Positions 18,722 through 28,600 of a stretch of 64,000 nt of DNA are shown here, piece by piece (within the stretch, counting starts at the first letter, position 1; every line of letters starts with the position of its first letter). Below the pieces are notes generated by a model. The model was not told the DNA's origin. It searched no databases and worked only from the letters and a program-made list of their open reading frames with translations. The DNA comes from CBDAUN01 sp965214875 (GTDB lineage Bacteria; Pseudomonadota; Gammaproteobacteria; Arenicellales; JAJDZL01). The stretch lies in contig OZ243980.1 of the NCBI GenBank assembly GCA_965214875.1, forward strand, positions 2,046,001 through 2,110,000, written 5' to 3'. The position numbers and the translations under genes are program-made.

Positions 18722-19351
18722 ATGACTCAATCCAATCAAGAGGCAAATCCCGTCGAAGTGACGCTTTATCGCTGGGCTGGTGCCTGGGGTCCATGGAAGG
18801 TGAATATTCCGTGCGGCGAGTGTTCGCTGACTCTTGATGTAATCAACGATACTTTTTCGACAGAGCTTGCTGGCGTACCGGTTGAGCTGGATGTGCGCGA
18901 ATGGCTGTCTGAATGGTGGCGCCCATTGCCGAAAGGAGGCTGGCATGCGCCGATCGTGCTGGTCGAAGGGCGGATCGTCAGTCAAGGCCACGCGCTAAAT
19001 CGCGGCGTACTGTGCGAGGCGATCATCGATGCATACGCATCGCGCTCGCAAGTGCAGGGAAATCATGTGTTCGGCAAGGAATCTTGCCCGCACTGCGTGC
19101 GCTCAAAAGCATATCTTGAGCAAGGCGGCATTCCATTCGAATACCACGATGTCGTCAAAGATCCGCGCTCGCTATACGAGATGATCGCGCGGGTAAAGCC
19201 GATTGTGGGACCGAAGACCCCGATCACGGTGCCGCAGATATGGCTGGAAGGGAAATACGTTGGCGGTGCCGATCAGCTGAGCGAAATGCTGAACCGGGAA
19301 GTCGAACCAAATCCTGACCGAGGCCAATGCTCCTTATCGCCAAAGCGGTAG
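18722..19351 (+). CDS. Two-domain thioredoxin-fold/glutaredoxin protein
   Basis: A 209-residue protein with two redox folds. The N-terminal half has C31-GE-C34 in a thioredoxin-like setting and ends in WHAPIVLVEGRIVSQG. The C-terminal half is a class I glutaredoxin with C122-PH-C125, TVPQIW for the cis-proline and YVGGADQLSEML. It should reduce disulfides with glutathione. A GGAG site precedes the ATG. The protein may be a fused pair that passes electrons between domains; that is inference. It is convergent with the MoaD-like gene. Confidence 0.75.
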   Translation: MTQSNQEANPVEVTLYRWAGAWGPWKVNIPCGECSLTLDVINDTFSTELAGVPVELDVREWLSEWWRPLPKGGWHAPIVLVEGRIVSQGHALNRGVLCEAIIDAYASRSQVQGNHVFGKESCPHCVRSKAYLEQGGIPFEYHDVVKDPRSLYEMIARVKPIVGPKTPITVPQIWLEGKYVGGADQLSEMLNREVEPNPDRGQCSLSPKR

Positions 19352-19366
19352 CCTGGCCAAGATTCT

Positions 19367-19621
19367 TTAGCCGCCCTTGAGCGGCGGCATGATCATCACG
19401 CGATCGCCGGAATCAAGAATATGAGTGGCTGTAGTCGTTTTCGCAATGAAATCGTCGTTGACCGCAACCAGATAGCGCTGTTGCGCCGGCAAGCCGAGCT
19501 GGGCTATCAGATCATCGACGGAGGCGCCGGCAGCTAGTGCCACTTGCGCCTGGTCTTCTGCTGCATCTGCTGGCAAAAAGCGCACTAGGGCTCCGACCAG
19601 CTTCACCTGAACTGTCGGCAT
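19367..19621 (-). CDS. MoaD/ThiS-family sulfur-carrier protein
   Basis: An 84-residue beta-grasp protein ending in LKGG, the di-glycine tail that is adenylated and thiocarboxylated in MoaD. It follows the aldehyde:ferredoxin oxidoreductase gene by 14 bp in the same direction, as in many tungsten-enzyme operons where the MoaD copy serves the pterin cofactor. No MoaE lies in the window. Confidence 0.82.
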   Translation of the reverse strand: MPTVQVKLVGALVRFLPADAAEDQAQVALAAGASVDDLIAQLGLPAQQRYLVAVNDDFIAKTTTATHILDSGDRVMIMPPLKGG

Positions 19622-19635
19622 TGCTCTTTGTTCTA

Positions 19636-21459
19636 TTATGCCAGTCCCAGTCGCTCAAGCGTCGCTCGGGTCGGAACGCCGTCAGCAGTCCAGCCCCGGT
19701 GGCCATAGTATTCGGGCAGCATACGGTCAAGCTCATTGACTTTGCCCTTCGCGACTCCTGAAGGAGCCGGCGACTCAAGCAGACGGGGCGGCAAAGCATC
19801 ATCTTCTTTCGTCATTCCGGCGGCAAGATTGAATTGCCGTTCGAGGTTCCAGATTCTCTCGCCAGTAAGATATAGGCGCTCCACGGTCCAGTCTCCTTCG
19901 CATGCGGTATCGATCTGTCGCTGAAAATCATCGACCGTCCATGCTCCAGTGGTGAACAAGCAAAGCCCGGTCGAATCCACCGTTGCGATCTTGTCTTGCG
20001 ACTTCTTGCATGGAAGCGCCTTGCCTTCGCCCGTCTGGTCATCCATGTCGGGGCCGAACGTATCATGCTTGAGGTGGCAGGCGCCGCGGTTTCCCGTTGC
20101 ATACCCGAGCCCCATGCCTTGCAAGGCGCGTGAATCATAGCCGGCGAATTCCTGTCCTTTGACGGTCATCGAAAGCTCAGGATGGCCATATTTTTCGCAT
20201 AGGAGTTTCGAGCCAAGCCCGAGAATCTGACCGAACCCTTCAAACTTTCCAGTTTTTTCCGCCATGATCGTGAGCGCTTCAGGATTGCCGAAGTTCAACT
20301 TGACGCCGCCGGTGTCCTCATCGGTAATCGCGCCCATCTCGTACAGCTCCATCGCCGCCGCCAGCGTACCGCCGAAGGAGATCGGGTCCATGCCATGCTC
20401 ATTCATCAAAAAACCGGCGAATGTCAGCGCATCAATATCGTCGATGCCAACCACCGGGCCGAAAGCGAACGCTGTCTCATACTCCAATCCGCCGCTTGCG
20501 TGCCAATATTCGGGACGATTGACTACAGTAAAGTGCTCCTTGTCGATATGGGCAATTCGTCCGCAGGCGATCGTGCAGCCGAAGCACGCCTTGTTGGCAA
20601 GCAGATTTACATGTCCATTGTCGCGGACTTTCTGCATTGCTGCCGGATTGATCTTGTCAACGCCTTCGAATTGAACTTCCTTGAAATTGCGCGTTGGCAA
20701 CCCTCCAAATTGCTGCATCATGTTGATCATGTCGTTGGTGCCGTATTCGGTCAGTCCACCAATGCCGGCATCTTCCGCAAGCTTCTTTTTGGTTTCCCTG
20801 ACCGCCTTCATAAAGGCTTTAGGATCGTCAACGGTCACACCGACTGTGCCGCGCATTGCGATCGCCTTCAGGTTTTTCGATCCCATGACGGCACCAACCC
20901 CGGATCTTCCGGCAGCGCGATGCAAATCATTGACGATGCAAGCGTAGCGCACCCCCTTTTCTCCGGCAACGCCAATGGAGGCGATTTTCATCAGCGGATC
21001 CTGATGATGCGATTTCAGCCATTCTTCCGTCTCCCATACGCTTTTCCCCCAAATCGGGTCGGCAGAGATGAATTCGACTTTATCGTTGAAGACATTCAAG
21101 TAGATCGGTTCGGATGATTTTCCATCCAGAATCATCAAGTCATAGCCAGCGAATTTCAACTCGGCACCAAACTTGCCGCCGGAATTGGAGCAGGCGATTG
21201 CGCCGGTCAGCGGACCTTTGGTCACGACGGCGTAGCGCCCGGAAGTCGATGACATGGTGCCGGTCAACGGTCCGGTTGCGAATATCAGCACATTGCCGGG
21301 ATCAAGGGCATCGATGGCTGGATCCATGTTCTCGTACAGGTATTTGGTTGCAAGACCGCGTTCGCCTAAGTATTGCTGGGCCCACTCCATGTTAAGCGGC
21401 TCGATGGTCGCTTTATGCTCGGCAAGATTTACGCGTAAAATTTTTCGCTGCCAACCCAT
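19636..21459 (-). CDS. Aldehyde:ferredoxin oxidoreductase (tungstopterin enzyme)
   Basis: A 607-residue member of the AOR family, which oxidises aldehydes to acids with ferredoxin and a tungsten-bis-pterin site. The N-terminal GWQRKILRVNLAEHK, the TGPLTGTMSSTSGRY cofactor motif and the CFGCTIACGR cysteine cluster (CxxCxxxC) are clear; the fourth cluster ligand may be the Cys in LPCKKSQ. A GGAG site precedes the ATG. Its partner MoaD-like gene follows. AOR enzymes are usually anaerobic, so this hints at low-oxygen metabolism. Confidence 0.93.
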   Translation of the reverse strand: MGWQRKILRVNLAEHKATIEPLNMEWAQQYLGERGLATKYLYENMDPAIDALDPGNVLIFATGPLTGTMSSTSGRYAVVTKGPLTGAIACSNSGGKFGAELKFAGYDLMILDGKSSEPIYLNVFNDKVEFISADPIWGKSVWETEEWLKSHHQDPLMKIASIGVAGEKGVRYACIVNDLHRAAGRSGVGAVMGSKNLKAIAMRGTVGVTVDDPKAFMKAVRETKKKLAEDAGIGGLTEYGTNDMINMMQQFGGLPTRNFKEVQFEGVDKINPAAMQKVRDNGHVNLLANKACFGCTIACGRIAHIDKEHFTVVNRPEYWHASGGLEYETAFAFGPVVGIDDIDALTFAGFLMNEHGMDPISFGGTLAAAMELYEMGAITDEDTGGVKLNFGNPEALTIMAEKTGKFEGFGQILGLGSKLLCEKYGHPELSMTVKGQEFAGYDSRALQGMGLGYATGNRGACHLKHDTFGPDMDDQTGEGKALPCKKSQDKIATVDSTGLCLFTTGAWTVDDFQRQIDTACEGDWTVERLYLTGERIWNLERQFNLAAGMTKEDDALPPRLLESPAPSGVAKGKVNELDRMLPEYYGHRGWTADGVPTRATLERLGLA

Positions 21460-22264
21460 TATTTATTCTCCAGGTGTGATTATTCCGTGTCGCTCTGATT
21501 ATTCAGGCACCGCGCAGATAGATGACTTCAATTTCCCGCACAATTCTCAGATCGAAGCAAGCATCGGATCGTTTGACGAGTCAAAGTTGAAACGCATGGC
21601 AATTTCCGGCATCACAATGATATTTTACAAGCGTTGCCAATCAGATTGCCAGAACCTGTCGCTTTTGACGACTCCTTCGAGCTTGCGCTCCAAAGGATCA
21701 GAATTTTCCGCAATTCATTACGTGATTTCACTGCCGTGCACTACGATTTGTAGAATTGCGGATTATATTCCAGATGATCTTCGAGCTATTGCCGTTTGAC
21801 TTTTGGATAGCGGCTCGATTTGAAAATTGCGGAGCAGGCGGCCCCAAAGATCGCCTTTGTCCGCGATGCCCGTCCGGCGCGCGGTCGCGTCTGATCGTTC
21901 GTGTTGCCGGTCGGGACGGGTCAGCTGGTGTCATGGCATCCTAAGGCCTGCTGGACCGCTCTGCTCCGGTCGGTCAAGTGGCGAGGGTCGGGGTTCCGCC
22001 CCGCGTGCCATCGCCAGAATTCGCCGACGGCTTGACCGAATGCTCTTTGGCTTGAGCGCACACCCGGCCGAATCCGCAATGTTTAATATTATTGATCGTT
22101 GCCCCGGCAATCGAATGGTGCCGGTCGCAACCTTAAACCAGTCATGTTCTTCGCTCGCTGAGGACTAATCAGCCGACCAGCGCCAGTCACCGCGCCATCC
22201 ACGCTTCAAGCCATGGGATAGCTCACGACTGCGCCGCAAAAGTGACAAAAACAAAACAATTAGC
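21460..22264. other. Intergenic gap, no gene seen
   Basis: An 805-bp stretch between AOR and the first ATPase copy. The left half is of average composition; the right half from about 21830 is GC-rich like the ATPase. Short frames exist on both strands, but none shows family motifs or codon periodicity I trust. It should hold the AOR promoter. Confidence 0.5.
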
Positions 22265-23824
22265 TCACATGCCCCAGACCGTCACCTTGCGCCCGTCGAC
22301 GGACTCCTCGCGGCGGAATACTTTCTCGTCCCAAGACCGCTTCTCCGAGCGGTCGAAGATCACCAGATGGCCCTCGGCGATGCCGCACCGCCGCATGTAC
22401 CCGCCAAGCTGCTCCAGACCCTCTGCAATCGTGCGCTCCAGGCTCTTCCTTCTCAGCTTGCACTCCACCGCCTCCCGCTGGCGCCGAGGGCCCCACTCGA
22501 CCATCAGGTCCATCCGCCCGCGCCCCAGACCGTACTCGCGCTCGATCCGCCCGCCCGCATTGACCACCCGCTGCAAAAACGCCTGCAGCAAAAGCTGCGG
22601 CCCCGCCTCCCTATAGTCGAACCGGCCGACCCAGTGCTCCGAATGCTCCCGGAAGAACCCCTGGAACGCCTCCATCAGACGGCCCATCATCAGCCTGCCG
22701 TCCTCCACGTACCACGCGGTCTCGTGCGCGATGAACCAGTCCGCATCGGTGATCAGCTCGCGCGGAATCACCTCGCGGTAGATCGCGTTGGCGATGCGCA
22801 CCGGCTTGTCTCGGGCGATCAGCCCCAGGTCGATGCAATACTGCAAGTCGTCGGACGCGAACGACGCCGCCTCGCCGTCGCTCACCAGCGGCGCGACCAC
22901 CCGCTTGACGCGCGGCTCGCGAAGCTTGTCGGCCAATTGGTCCAGATGCGTGTCGCGCCGAAGGATCAGCGCTTCCCTCGCATCGACGACATCGTTGCGA
23001 CCGATCGTCGCCCCGAGGTCCCGAACCTTCTTCAGAACCTCCCTGGCCAGCGCGTTGACCAGCCACGGCTGCCCCGAAGTCGACTCCCACACCTCCGCCA
23101 GCGCCTCCCCGCTCCACGGCTGGCCGGTCTCTTCGGTATGCTGCAGCAGAAGCGATCGCACCTCGGCCTCGCCGAAGTCCCCCAGCCGGATCGACTCGGC
23201 CTTGACGTTGAACGCGCTGCCGCCGGCGACCACCGCCTTCTCGGCGCCCGAATGGATCCGGTAGTCGCGCACGTCGCGGATGCCGCACAGGATGACGCAC
23301 TGCGGAAAGTGCTCCGGACGCTCGGCATAGCCGGCCCGCAATTGGCGCAAGACCGAGATCAGCGTGTCCCCCACCAGCGCGTCGATCTCGTCGATCATCA
23401 GCACCAGCGGCCGAGGGTCGCTCTCCGACCATCTGCGCAAAACCTCCCTCAGCGCATCATGGGCGCCCGAGGCCTCGAGGATGCCCTGCCAGTTGTCCTC
23501 GACAAACGCGTCATCCAGATAAACCGCCGCCGAGCTCGAAAGGACGCTGAGGATCGCCCGCATCGCCGCCGGCACATCCTCGCGCGCCGTCTGCGCCCCC
23601 TCGACATTGACGTAGACAGCCCGATGGCGGCCCGCCTCGTTCAGCTCCTCCATCAGGGCCAGCAGCGCCGAGGTCTTGCCGGTCTGCCGCGGCGCATGCA
23701 GGATGAAGTACCTCCAGTCCTCGATCAGGCCGTAGACCTCATCCCGATCCACCCGCCCGAGCGGCGCAACATGATAGTGCTTTGCCGGCACGATGGGGCC
23801 GGCGGTGTTGAAGGTTCGCCTCAT
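22265..23824 (-). CDS. AAA ATPase with C-terminal PD-(D/E)XK nuclease-like domain, copy 1
   Basis: A 519-residue protein. The N-terminal AAA-like part has Walker A APRQTGKTS (residues 44-52) and Walker B LVLMIDEIDAL near residue 140. The C-terminal part has GRGRMDLMVEWGP followed by REAVECKLRRK, the D...ExK pattern of PD-(D/E)XK nucleases. Similarity to the other two copies starts at the first codons and stops at the final GRKVTVWGM plus TGAGC; the flanks are unrelated. The gene is much richer in GC than its neighbours. It lies behind copy 2 in the same direction. A role in defence, DNA processing or mobility is possible; no function is established. Confidence 0.8.
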   Translation of the reverse strand: MRRTFNTAGPIVPAKHYHVAPLGRVDRDEVYGLIEDWRYFILHAPRQTGKTSALLALMEELNEAGRHRAVYVNVEGAQTAREDVPAAMRAILSVLSSSAAVYLDDAFVEDNWQGILEASGAHDALREVLRRWSESDPRPLVLMIDEIDALVGDTLISVLRQLRAGYAERPEHFPQCVILCGIRDVRDYRIHSGAEKAVVAGGSAFNVKAESIRLGDFGEAEVRSLLLQHTEETGQPWSGEALAEVWESTSGQPWLVNALAREVLKKVRDLGATIGRNDVVDAREALILRRDTHLDQLADKLREPRVKRVVAPLVSDGEAASFASDDLQYCIDLGLIARDKPVRIANAIYREVIPRELITDADWFIAHETAWYVEDGRLMMGRLMEAFQGFFREHSEHWVGRFDYREAGPQLLLQAFLQRVVNAGGRIEREYGLGRGRMDLMVEWGPRRQREAVECKLRRKSLERTIAEGLEQLGGYMRRCGIAEGHLVIFDRSEKRSWDEKVFRREESVDGRKVTVWGM

Positions 23825-23949
23825 GCCAGATCCCCGCTTTCATGCCAGCGCCCGGCCGCCGCGCCCAAAGCGGCAGAAAGCGCATGCAGGCCCGTGCACG
23901 CAAAGAATGCGTGTCTCGAATCGACTCTGGCCACTCCGGGATCCTCCGC

Positions 23950-25506
23950 TCACATGCCCCAGACTGCAACCTTGCGCCCGCCGACGGACTCCTCGCGCCG
24001 GAACACCTTCTCGTCCCAGGAGCGACTCTCCGAGCGGTCGAAGATGACCAGATGGCCGCTGGCGGTGCCGCAACGCTGCATGTACTCGCCAAGCTGCTCC
24101 AGGCCCTTGGCGATCGTGCGCTTAAGGCCGTTCCTTCTCAGCTTGCACTCGACCGCCTCCCGCTGGCGCTGCGGCCCCCACTCGATCAGCAGATCCGTCC
24201 GCCCACGCCCCAGCCCGTACTCGCGCTCGATCCGACCGCCAGAATTCACCACCCGCTGCAGGAACGCCTGCAGCAAAAGCTGCGGCCCCGCCTCCCTATA
24301 GTCGAACCGCCCCACCCAGTGCTCCGAATGCTCCCGGAAGAACCCCTGGAACGCCTCCATCAGCCGCCCCGTCATCAGCCTGCCATCCTCCACATACCAC
24401 TCGGTCTGGTGGCTCAGCGCCCGGTCGCTGAAATTGATCAGCTCGCGCGGTATCACCTCGCGGTAGATCGCGTTGGCCACCGCGATCTCGGGCACCGTCC
24501 TGATCAGGCCCAGGTCGACGCAGTACTGCACGTCGTCGGCCTGGTAGGCCTCCGGCTGGCCGCCGCTGACGATCGGCTCGATCACCCGCTTGACCCGGTC
24601 CTCGCGCAACTTGTCCGCCAATTGATCCAGATGCGTGTCGCGCCGAAGGATCAATGCCTCCCTCGCATCGATCACGTCCTCGCGCCCGATCGTCTCATTG
24701 AGATCTGCAACCTTCTTCAGCGCCTCGGCCGCCAGCGCGTTGACCAGCCACGGCTGACCCGCAGTCGACTCCCACACCTCCGCCAGCGCACCCTCGCTCC
24801 AGCCCTGGCCGGTCTCTTCGGTGTGCTGCAACAGGAGCTCCCGGGTCTGGGACTCGTCGAAATCCCCCAGCCGGATCGACTCGGCCTTGATGTTGAACGC
24901 GCTGCCGCCGGTGACGATCGCCTTCTCGGAGCCCGAATGGATCCGGTAGTCGCGCACGTCGCGGATGCCGCACAGGATGACGCACTGCGGAAAATGCCCC
25001 GGACGCTCGGCGTAGCCGGCCCGCAGCTGGCGCAAGACCGAGATCAGCGTGTCCCCCACCAGCGCGTCGATCTCGTCGATCATCAGCACCAGCGGGCGGG
25101 CATCGGCTCTCGACCAGCTGCGCAAGACCGCCCTAAGCGCATCATGGGCGCCCGAGGCCTCGAGGATGCCCTGCCAGTTGTGTTCGACAAACGCGTCATC
25201 CAGATGATCCGCCGCCGAACTCGAAAGGACGCTGAGGATCGCCCGCATCGCCGCCGGCACATCCTCGCGCGCCGTCTGCGCCCCCTCGACATTGACATAG
25301 ACGGCCCGATGGCGGCCCGCCTCGTTCAGTTCGTCCATCAGGGCGCGCAGCGCCGAGGTCTTGCCGGTCTGCCGCGGCGCATGCAGGATGAAGTACCTCC
25401 AGTCCTCGATCAGGCCGTAGACCTCATCCCGGTCCACCCGCCCGAGCGGCGCAACATGATAGTGCTTTGCCGGCACAACAGGGCCGGCGGTATTGAATGT
25501 TCGCAT
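23950..25506 (-). CDS. AAA ATPase with C-terminal PD-(D/E)XK nuclease-like domain, copy 2
   Basis: A 518-residue paralogue of copy 1, with the same Walker A (APRQTGKTS), Walker B (LVLMIDEIDAL) and ExK nuclease core (GRGRTDLLIEWGPQ, EAVECKLRR). The ATG at 25506 is chosen since homology to the other copies starts there (MRTFNTAG); the frame stays open further upstream. It lies 97 bp downstream of the giant autotransporter and 125 bp ahead of copy 1, all on the minus strand. Residues 325-365 (EPIVSGGQPEAYQADD...) match copy 3 and not copy 1. Confidence 0.8.
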   Translation of the reverse strand: MRTFNTAGPVVPAKHYHVAPLGRVDRDEVYGLIEDWRYFILHAPRQTGKTSALRALMDELNEAGRHRAVYVNVEGAQTAREDVPAAMRAILSVLSSSAADHLDDAFVEHNWQGILEASGAHDALRAVLRSWSRADARPLVLMIDEIDALVGDTLISVLRQLRAGYAERPGHFPQCVILCGIRDVRDYRIHSGSEKAIVTGGSAFNIKAESIRLGDFDESQTRELLLQHTEETGQGWSEGALAEVWESTAGQPWLVNALAAEALKKVADLNETIGREDVIDAREALILRRDTHLDQLADKLREDRVKRVIEPIVSGGQPEAYQADDVQYCVDLGLIRTVPEIAVANAIYREVIPRELINFSDRALSHQTEWYVEDGRLMTGRLMEAFQGFFREHSEHWVGRFDYREAGPQLLLQAFLQRVVNSGGRIEREYGLGRGRTDLLIEWGPQRQREAVECKLRRNGLKRTIAKGLEQLGEYMQRCGTASGHLVIFDRSESRSWDEKVFRREESVGGRKVAVWGM

Positions 25507-25603
25507 GGCGTGCAAATCGATATTAAGACATGCCTTGAACGATGGGACGGCCGAATCGCCGGCAACAAGGGACAAGGCATCCTGATTATAGCAGTCCGAC
25601 ACA

Positions 25604-28600
25604 TCACCAGCGATGAGTGAAGTCAACTTCAATGACCCGAACAGAATCAGACTGAAACACCCCTTGCTGCGTCACTTTGGTATCAAGCGCTAGGCTGGGC
25701 CCGCCACTCCCGGACTCCAAACGCCACCCAAGACTCAAGTCGCCGTCGTTCTCTGAATGCGTCATGGAAAAATACGGGCTACTTGCAAGATTTCCGGCAA
25801 ATGGTTCAAAGCCGTATGCCCCCTCCAGCTTCCAGCTCGAGGAAGACCGAGTATCGGTCTGCGTCTCCATCGTATCAGATGCAAACAATGCTTCAAGTCC
25901 GCTGGTCGCACTTACGCCCATATCACGGCTTAAAGCAAGAGATAATCCTTGCTTGGAGTCTTCGTCCGCATCGTAGGCAAGCGCCGCTGACATGCCGTGA
26001 TCTTTCAAATGATCGTCTTCATGCAATACCAGCGTACGCCCACCGACATCGAAAGAAAATCGGCGATCAGAGCTCTTCCAATTCAGACCGCCTCCCGCTT
26101 CTACTCCGAACCCGGTTTCAGCGTCGCCGCCATCATGGCGCAAACCCAGTTCCAAACTTGTATCCAAATGATTCCCAAGACTCGTTTGATCAATTTCCCA
26201 CGCTCCTTCAAGACCAAGTCGCAATTGATTCACTTCCGCATTTGTCGATGCCAGATTGCGCGTCTTATCTGATGAAATACCGCTCCAAAACGCATCCGCA
26301 TTAAGCGTTAGCGAGGCACTGCCTGAGTCAGTTTCAGAGGCGAGCAGCGCACTTTGGATTCCTGTCGCAAGCATCGTCCATGAAATATCAGTCTTGTCTG
26401 ATCCGCTTGCGCCGGACCGCAGCGTCAGTGCGCCATCTCCATGGCCCAACACACCCCATAATCGCGTCTTATCTGAGGTGTCAATTGCAGCGTAGGGCAC
26501 TAAAGCGGTCAACGATGTCTTAATCCTGCCGTTGCACAAGTCAGCCATTTCAGGTTGACCGTCAATGGAACAATTCTGAAGTTCTGAGCCATCATCGCTA
26601 TAGCTGCCGGTGCCGTCGCTTTGCATCAAGGCAAAGCCGATCTGCCAATTCTCGGATGCGTAGTCAGCACCCAGATTCGCTGTTGTGGACTCGCCTTCGA
26701 GGATGAGCGAGTTTTTCCTGCCTTCGAAACTGCGCGATGAGACATGTCCCCAAAATGCTTGCGTTCCACCCAAGACATCGGCCTCTTCGGTTAGCGTGAA
26801 GCTCGATCCAAGAAGCGCTTCCTTGTAAGTTATTGAGCGAACTTCCGGTTCGGCACGGTCGCGAATCGGATCGCTAAACGGATCAATGCTGCCGTAGCCA
26901 ACAGGGTTGCTGACGACGGCAGCTGCACCAGGTAGTTTTTCGTCAGCAATATTTCCTTCGAAGCCGGGAGCGCGAGATGCCGAAAACCGATTTTGAGCGG
27001 CATCTACTGCCTGCGCTGTCAAAGTTCGGGCATATCTGGCCAACCAGGCATCTAACTCCAGGCGCTGATCAACGAGATCGCTCCGGCCTTGATTTGACTC
27101 TTGCAACGCCGCCAGGATGTCAATGTGCAAGGTTGCAGTGACATCTGTGTATTCGTTTCCTCGAGCGGTGTGCACGACTAGTTTCTGGGAACTGGGCATG
27201 ATTTCCGCTGAACCCGGCGTTCGCACCTGATCATCAGAAGAATCACCACTCTGCGGGACAGTGTATTCTGCGAAAACGCGCTGTGCCATCTCTTGCGACA
27301 ACGGATCAAATCCATTTTGCGCGAGTCCGCTAGACTGAGACTGGCGGGAGGAATCATCCTCGCCATCATCCAGCATGATTCTGACGGTCTGCCCGACATT
27401 CCAGTTGGACGGTTCGAATTCAAGCTCAGTCGCATCAAGCATGATCGAGCTATCCAAATTGCCTGACATGCCAACCACTACATTGGCCGACGGCTTAGTG
27501 GCGAGTCTGACCGAATAAATAACCGGGGCATCGCTGTCCGTAGACATTTGGAGCCTGCTAGAGGACAGGACTATTGCCGGAGCGTCGTCATCTAGCGTAT
27601 CAACTTTCAAAGCGGCAGCGACGGTATCGTAGCCGCCCCCGGAAGCGGCGTGGACGATATCGGACGAGTCATTCATCGCATCGTCATCCTGACCCGCGGC
27701 AACCGTCAGAGTTTGCGGCACATTCCAATTTTTCCTGTCGAACTTAAGGGATGCCCCGCTTATGCTCAAGTCGCTGTCGGCATCATGCGCTATGGTCACC
27801 GTGACGGCGCTTGAAGGCTGATGCGACAGACTGACGGTCCAGTCTTCGCTAGCACCCTCATCGACGCTGAGCTGCGTTGGCGATAGCACCAGCGAGATTG
27901 TCCGGTCGTCGTCGACAATGATCCCGGTAGCCGCGCCGCTTCCTTCGGCCTGGCTTATTTTCGCGTTGGTCGGAGCACTCAGCGTCACCTTAATGGTTTC
28001 ATGCAGCTCTTCGACCTCGTCGCCCCTGACAGGAATCAGAATCTTGCCAGAGGCGTTGCCCGCCGCAATGGTGACCGATAGCGGGTCCGGAACGATGTAA
28101 TCGGCACCATTGGTTGCTGTGCCAGACAGCGTAAACGGTACAGTCACCGACTTTCCGCTCGGTGATGAGAGATTGACTGTAAAAGTCATGTTTGTGGTTG
28201 TATCGGGATCGTCGCCCTCAGTCACGGGATCTGCATCAGCGATCGAAACAGCGGGTGAATCATCGTCGTCGGTAATCGCGATTGCGGCACTGGTCACATC
28301 CAGATCGCCGGATGTGCCTCTGACAGTCAGCGTTTCGTCAGGCTCATCCAAGTTGTCATTGATCGGTTTCAAAATGAAGCTGGAGTTTCCGCTCAGCGCG
28401 CCTGCCGCAATCGTAATCTGGAAGCTCGTCACCGCCGCGTAGTCGTCGCCGGCGGTTGCCGTATCATCCGCGCTGCCCACTGAGATGGTCACTGTCTTGG
28501 CCTCCGCATACGGGATCCCGCTTGCCACCGTAGCGGTTACGGCGATTGCCTGCGCGGCAGCAATATTTTCTGCCACTGTAGCGGGGCTAACTGAAAGCGC

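Noticed and set aside
22367..25620. Two plus-strand open frames of about 600 codons antisense to ATPase copies 1 and 2
   Set aside because: They mirror the GC-rich codon pattern of the minus-strand genes, show no motifs, and the same frame recurs antisense to copy 3.
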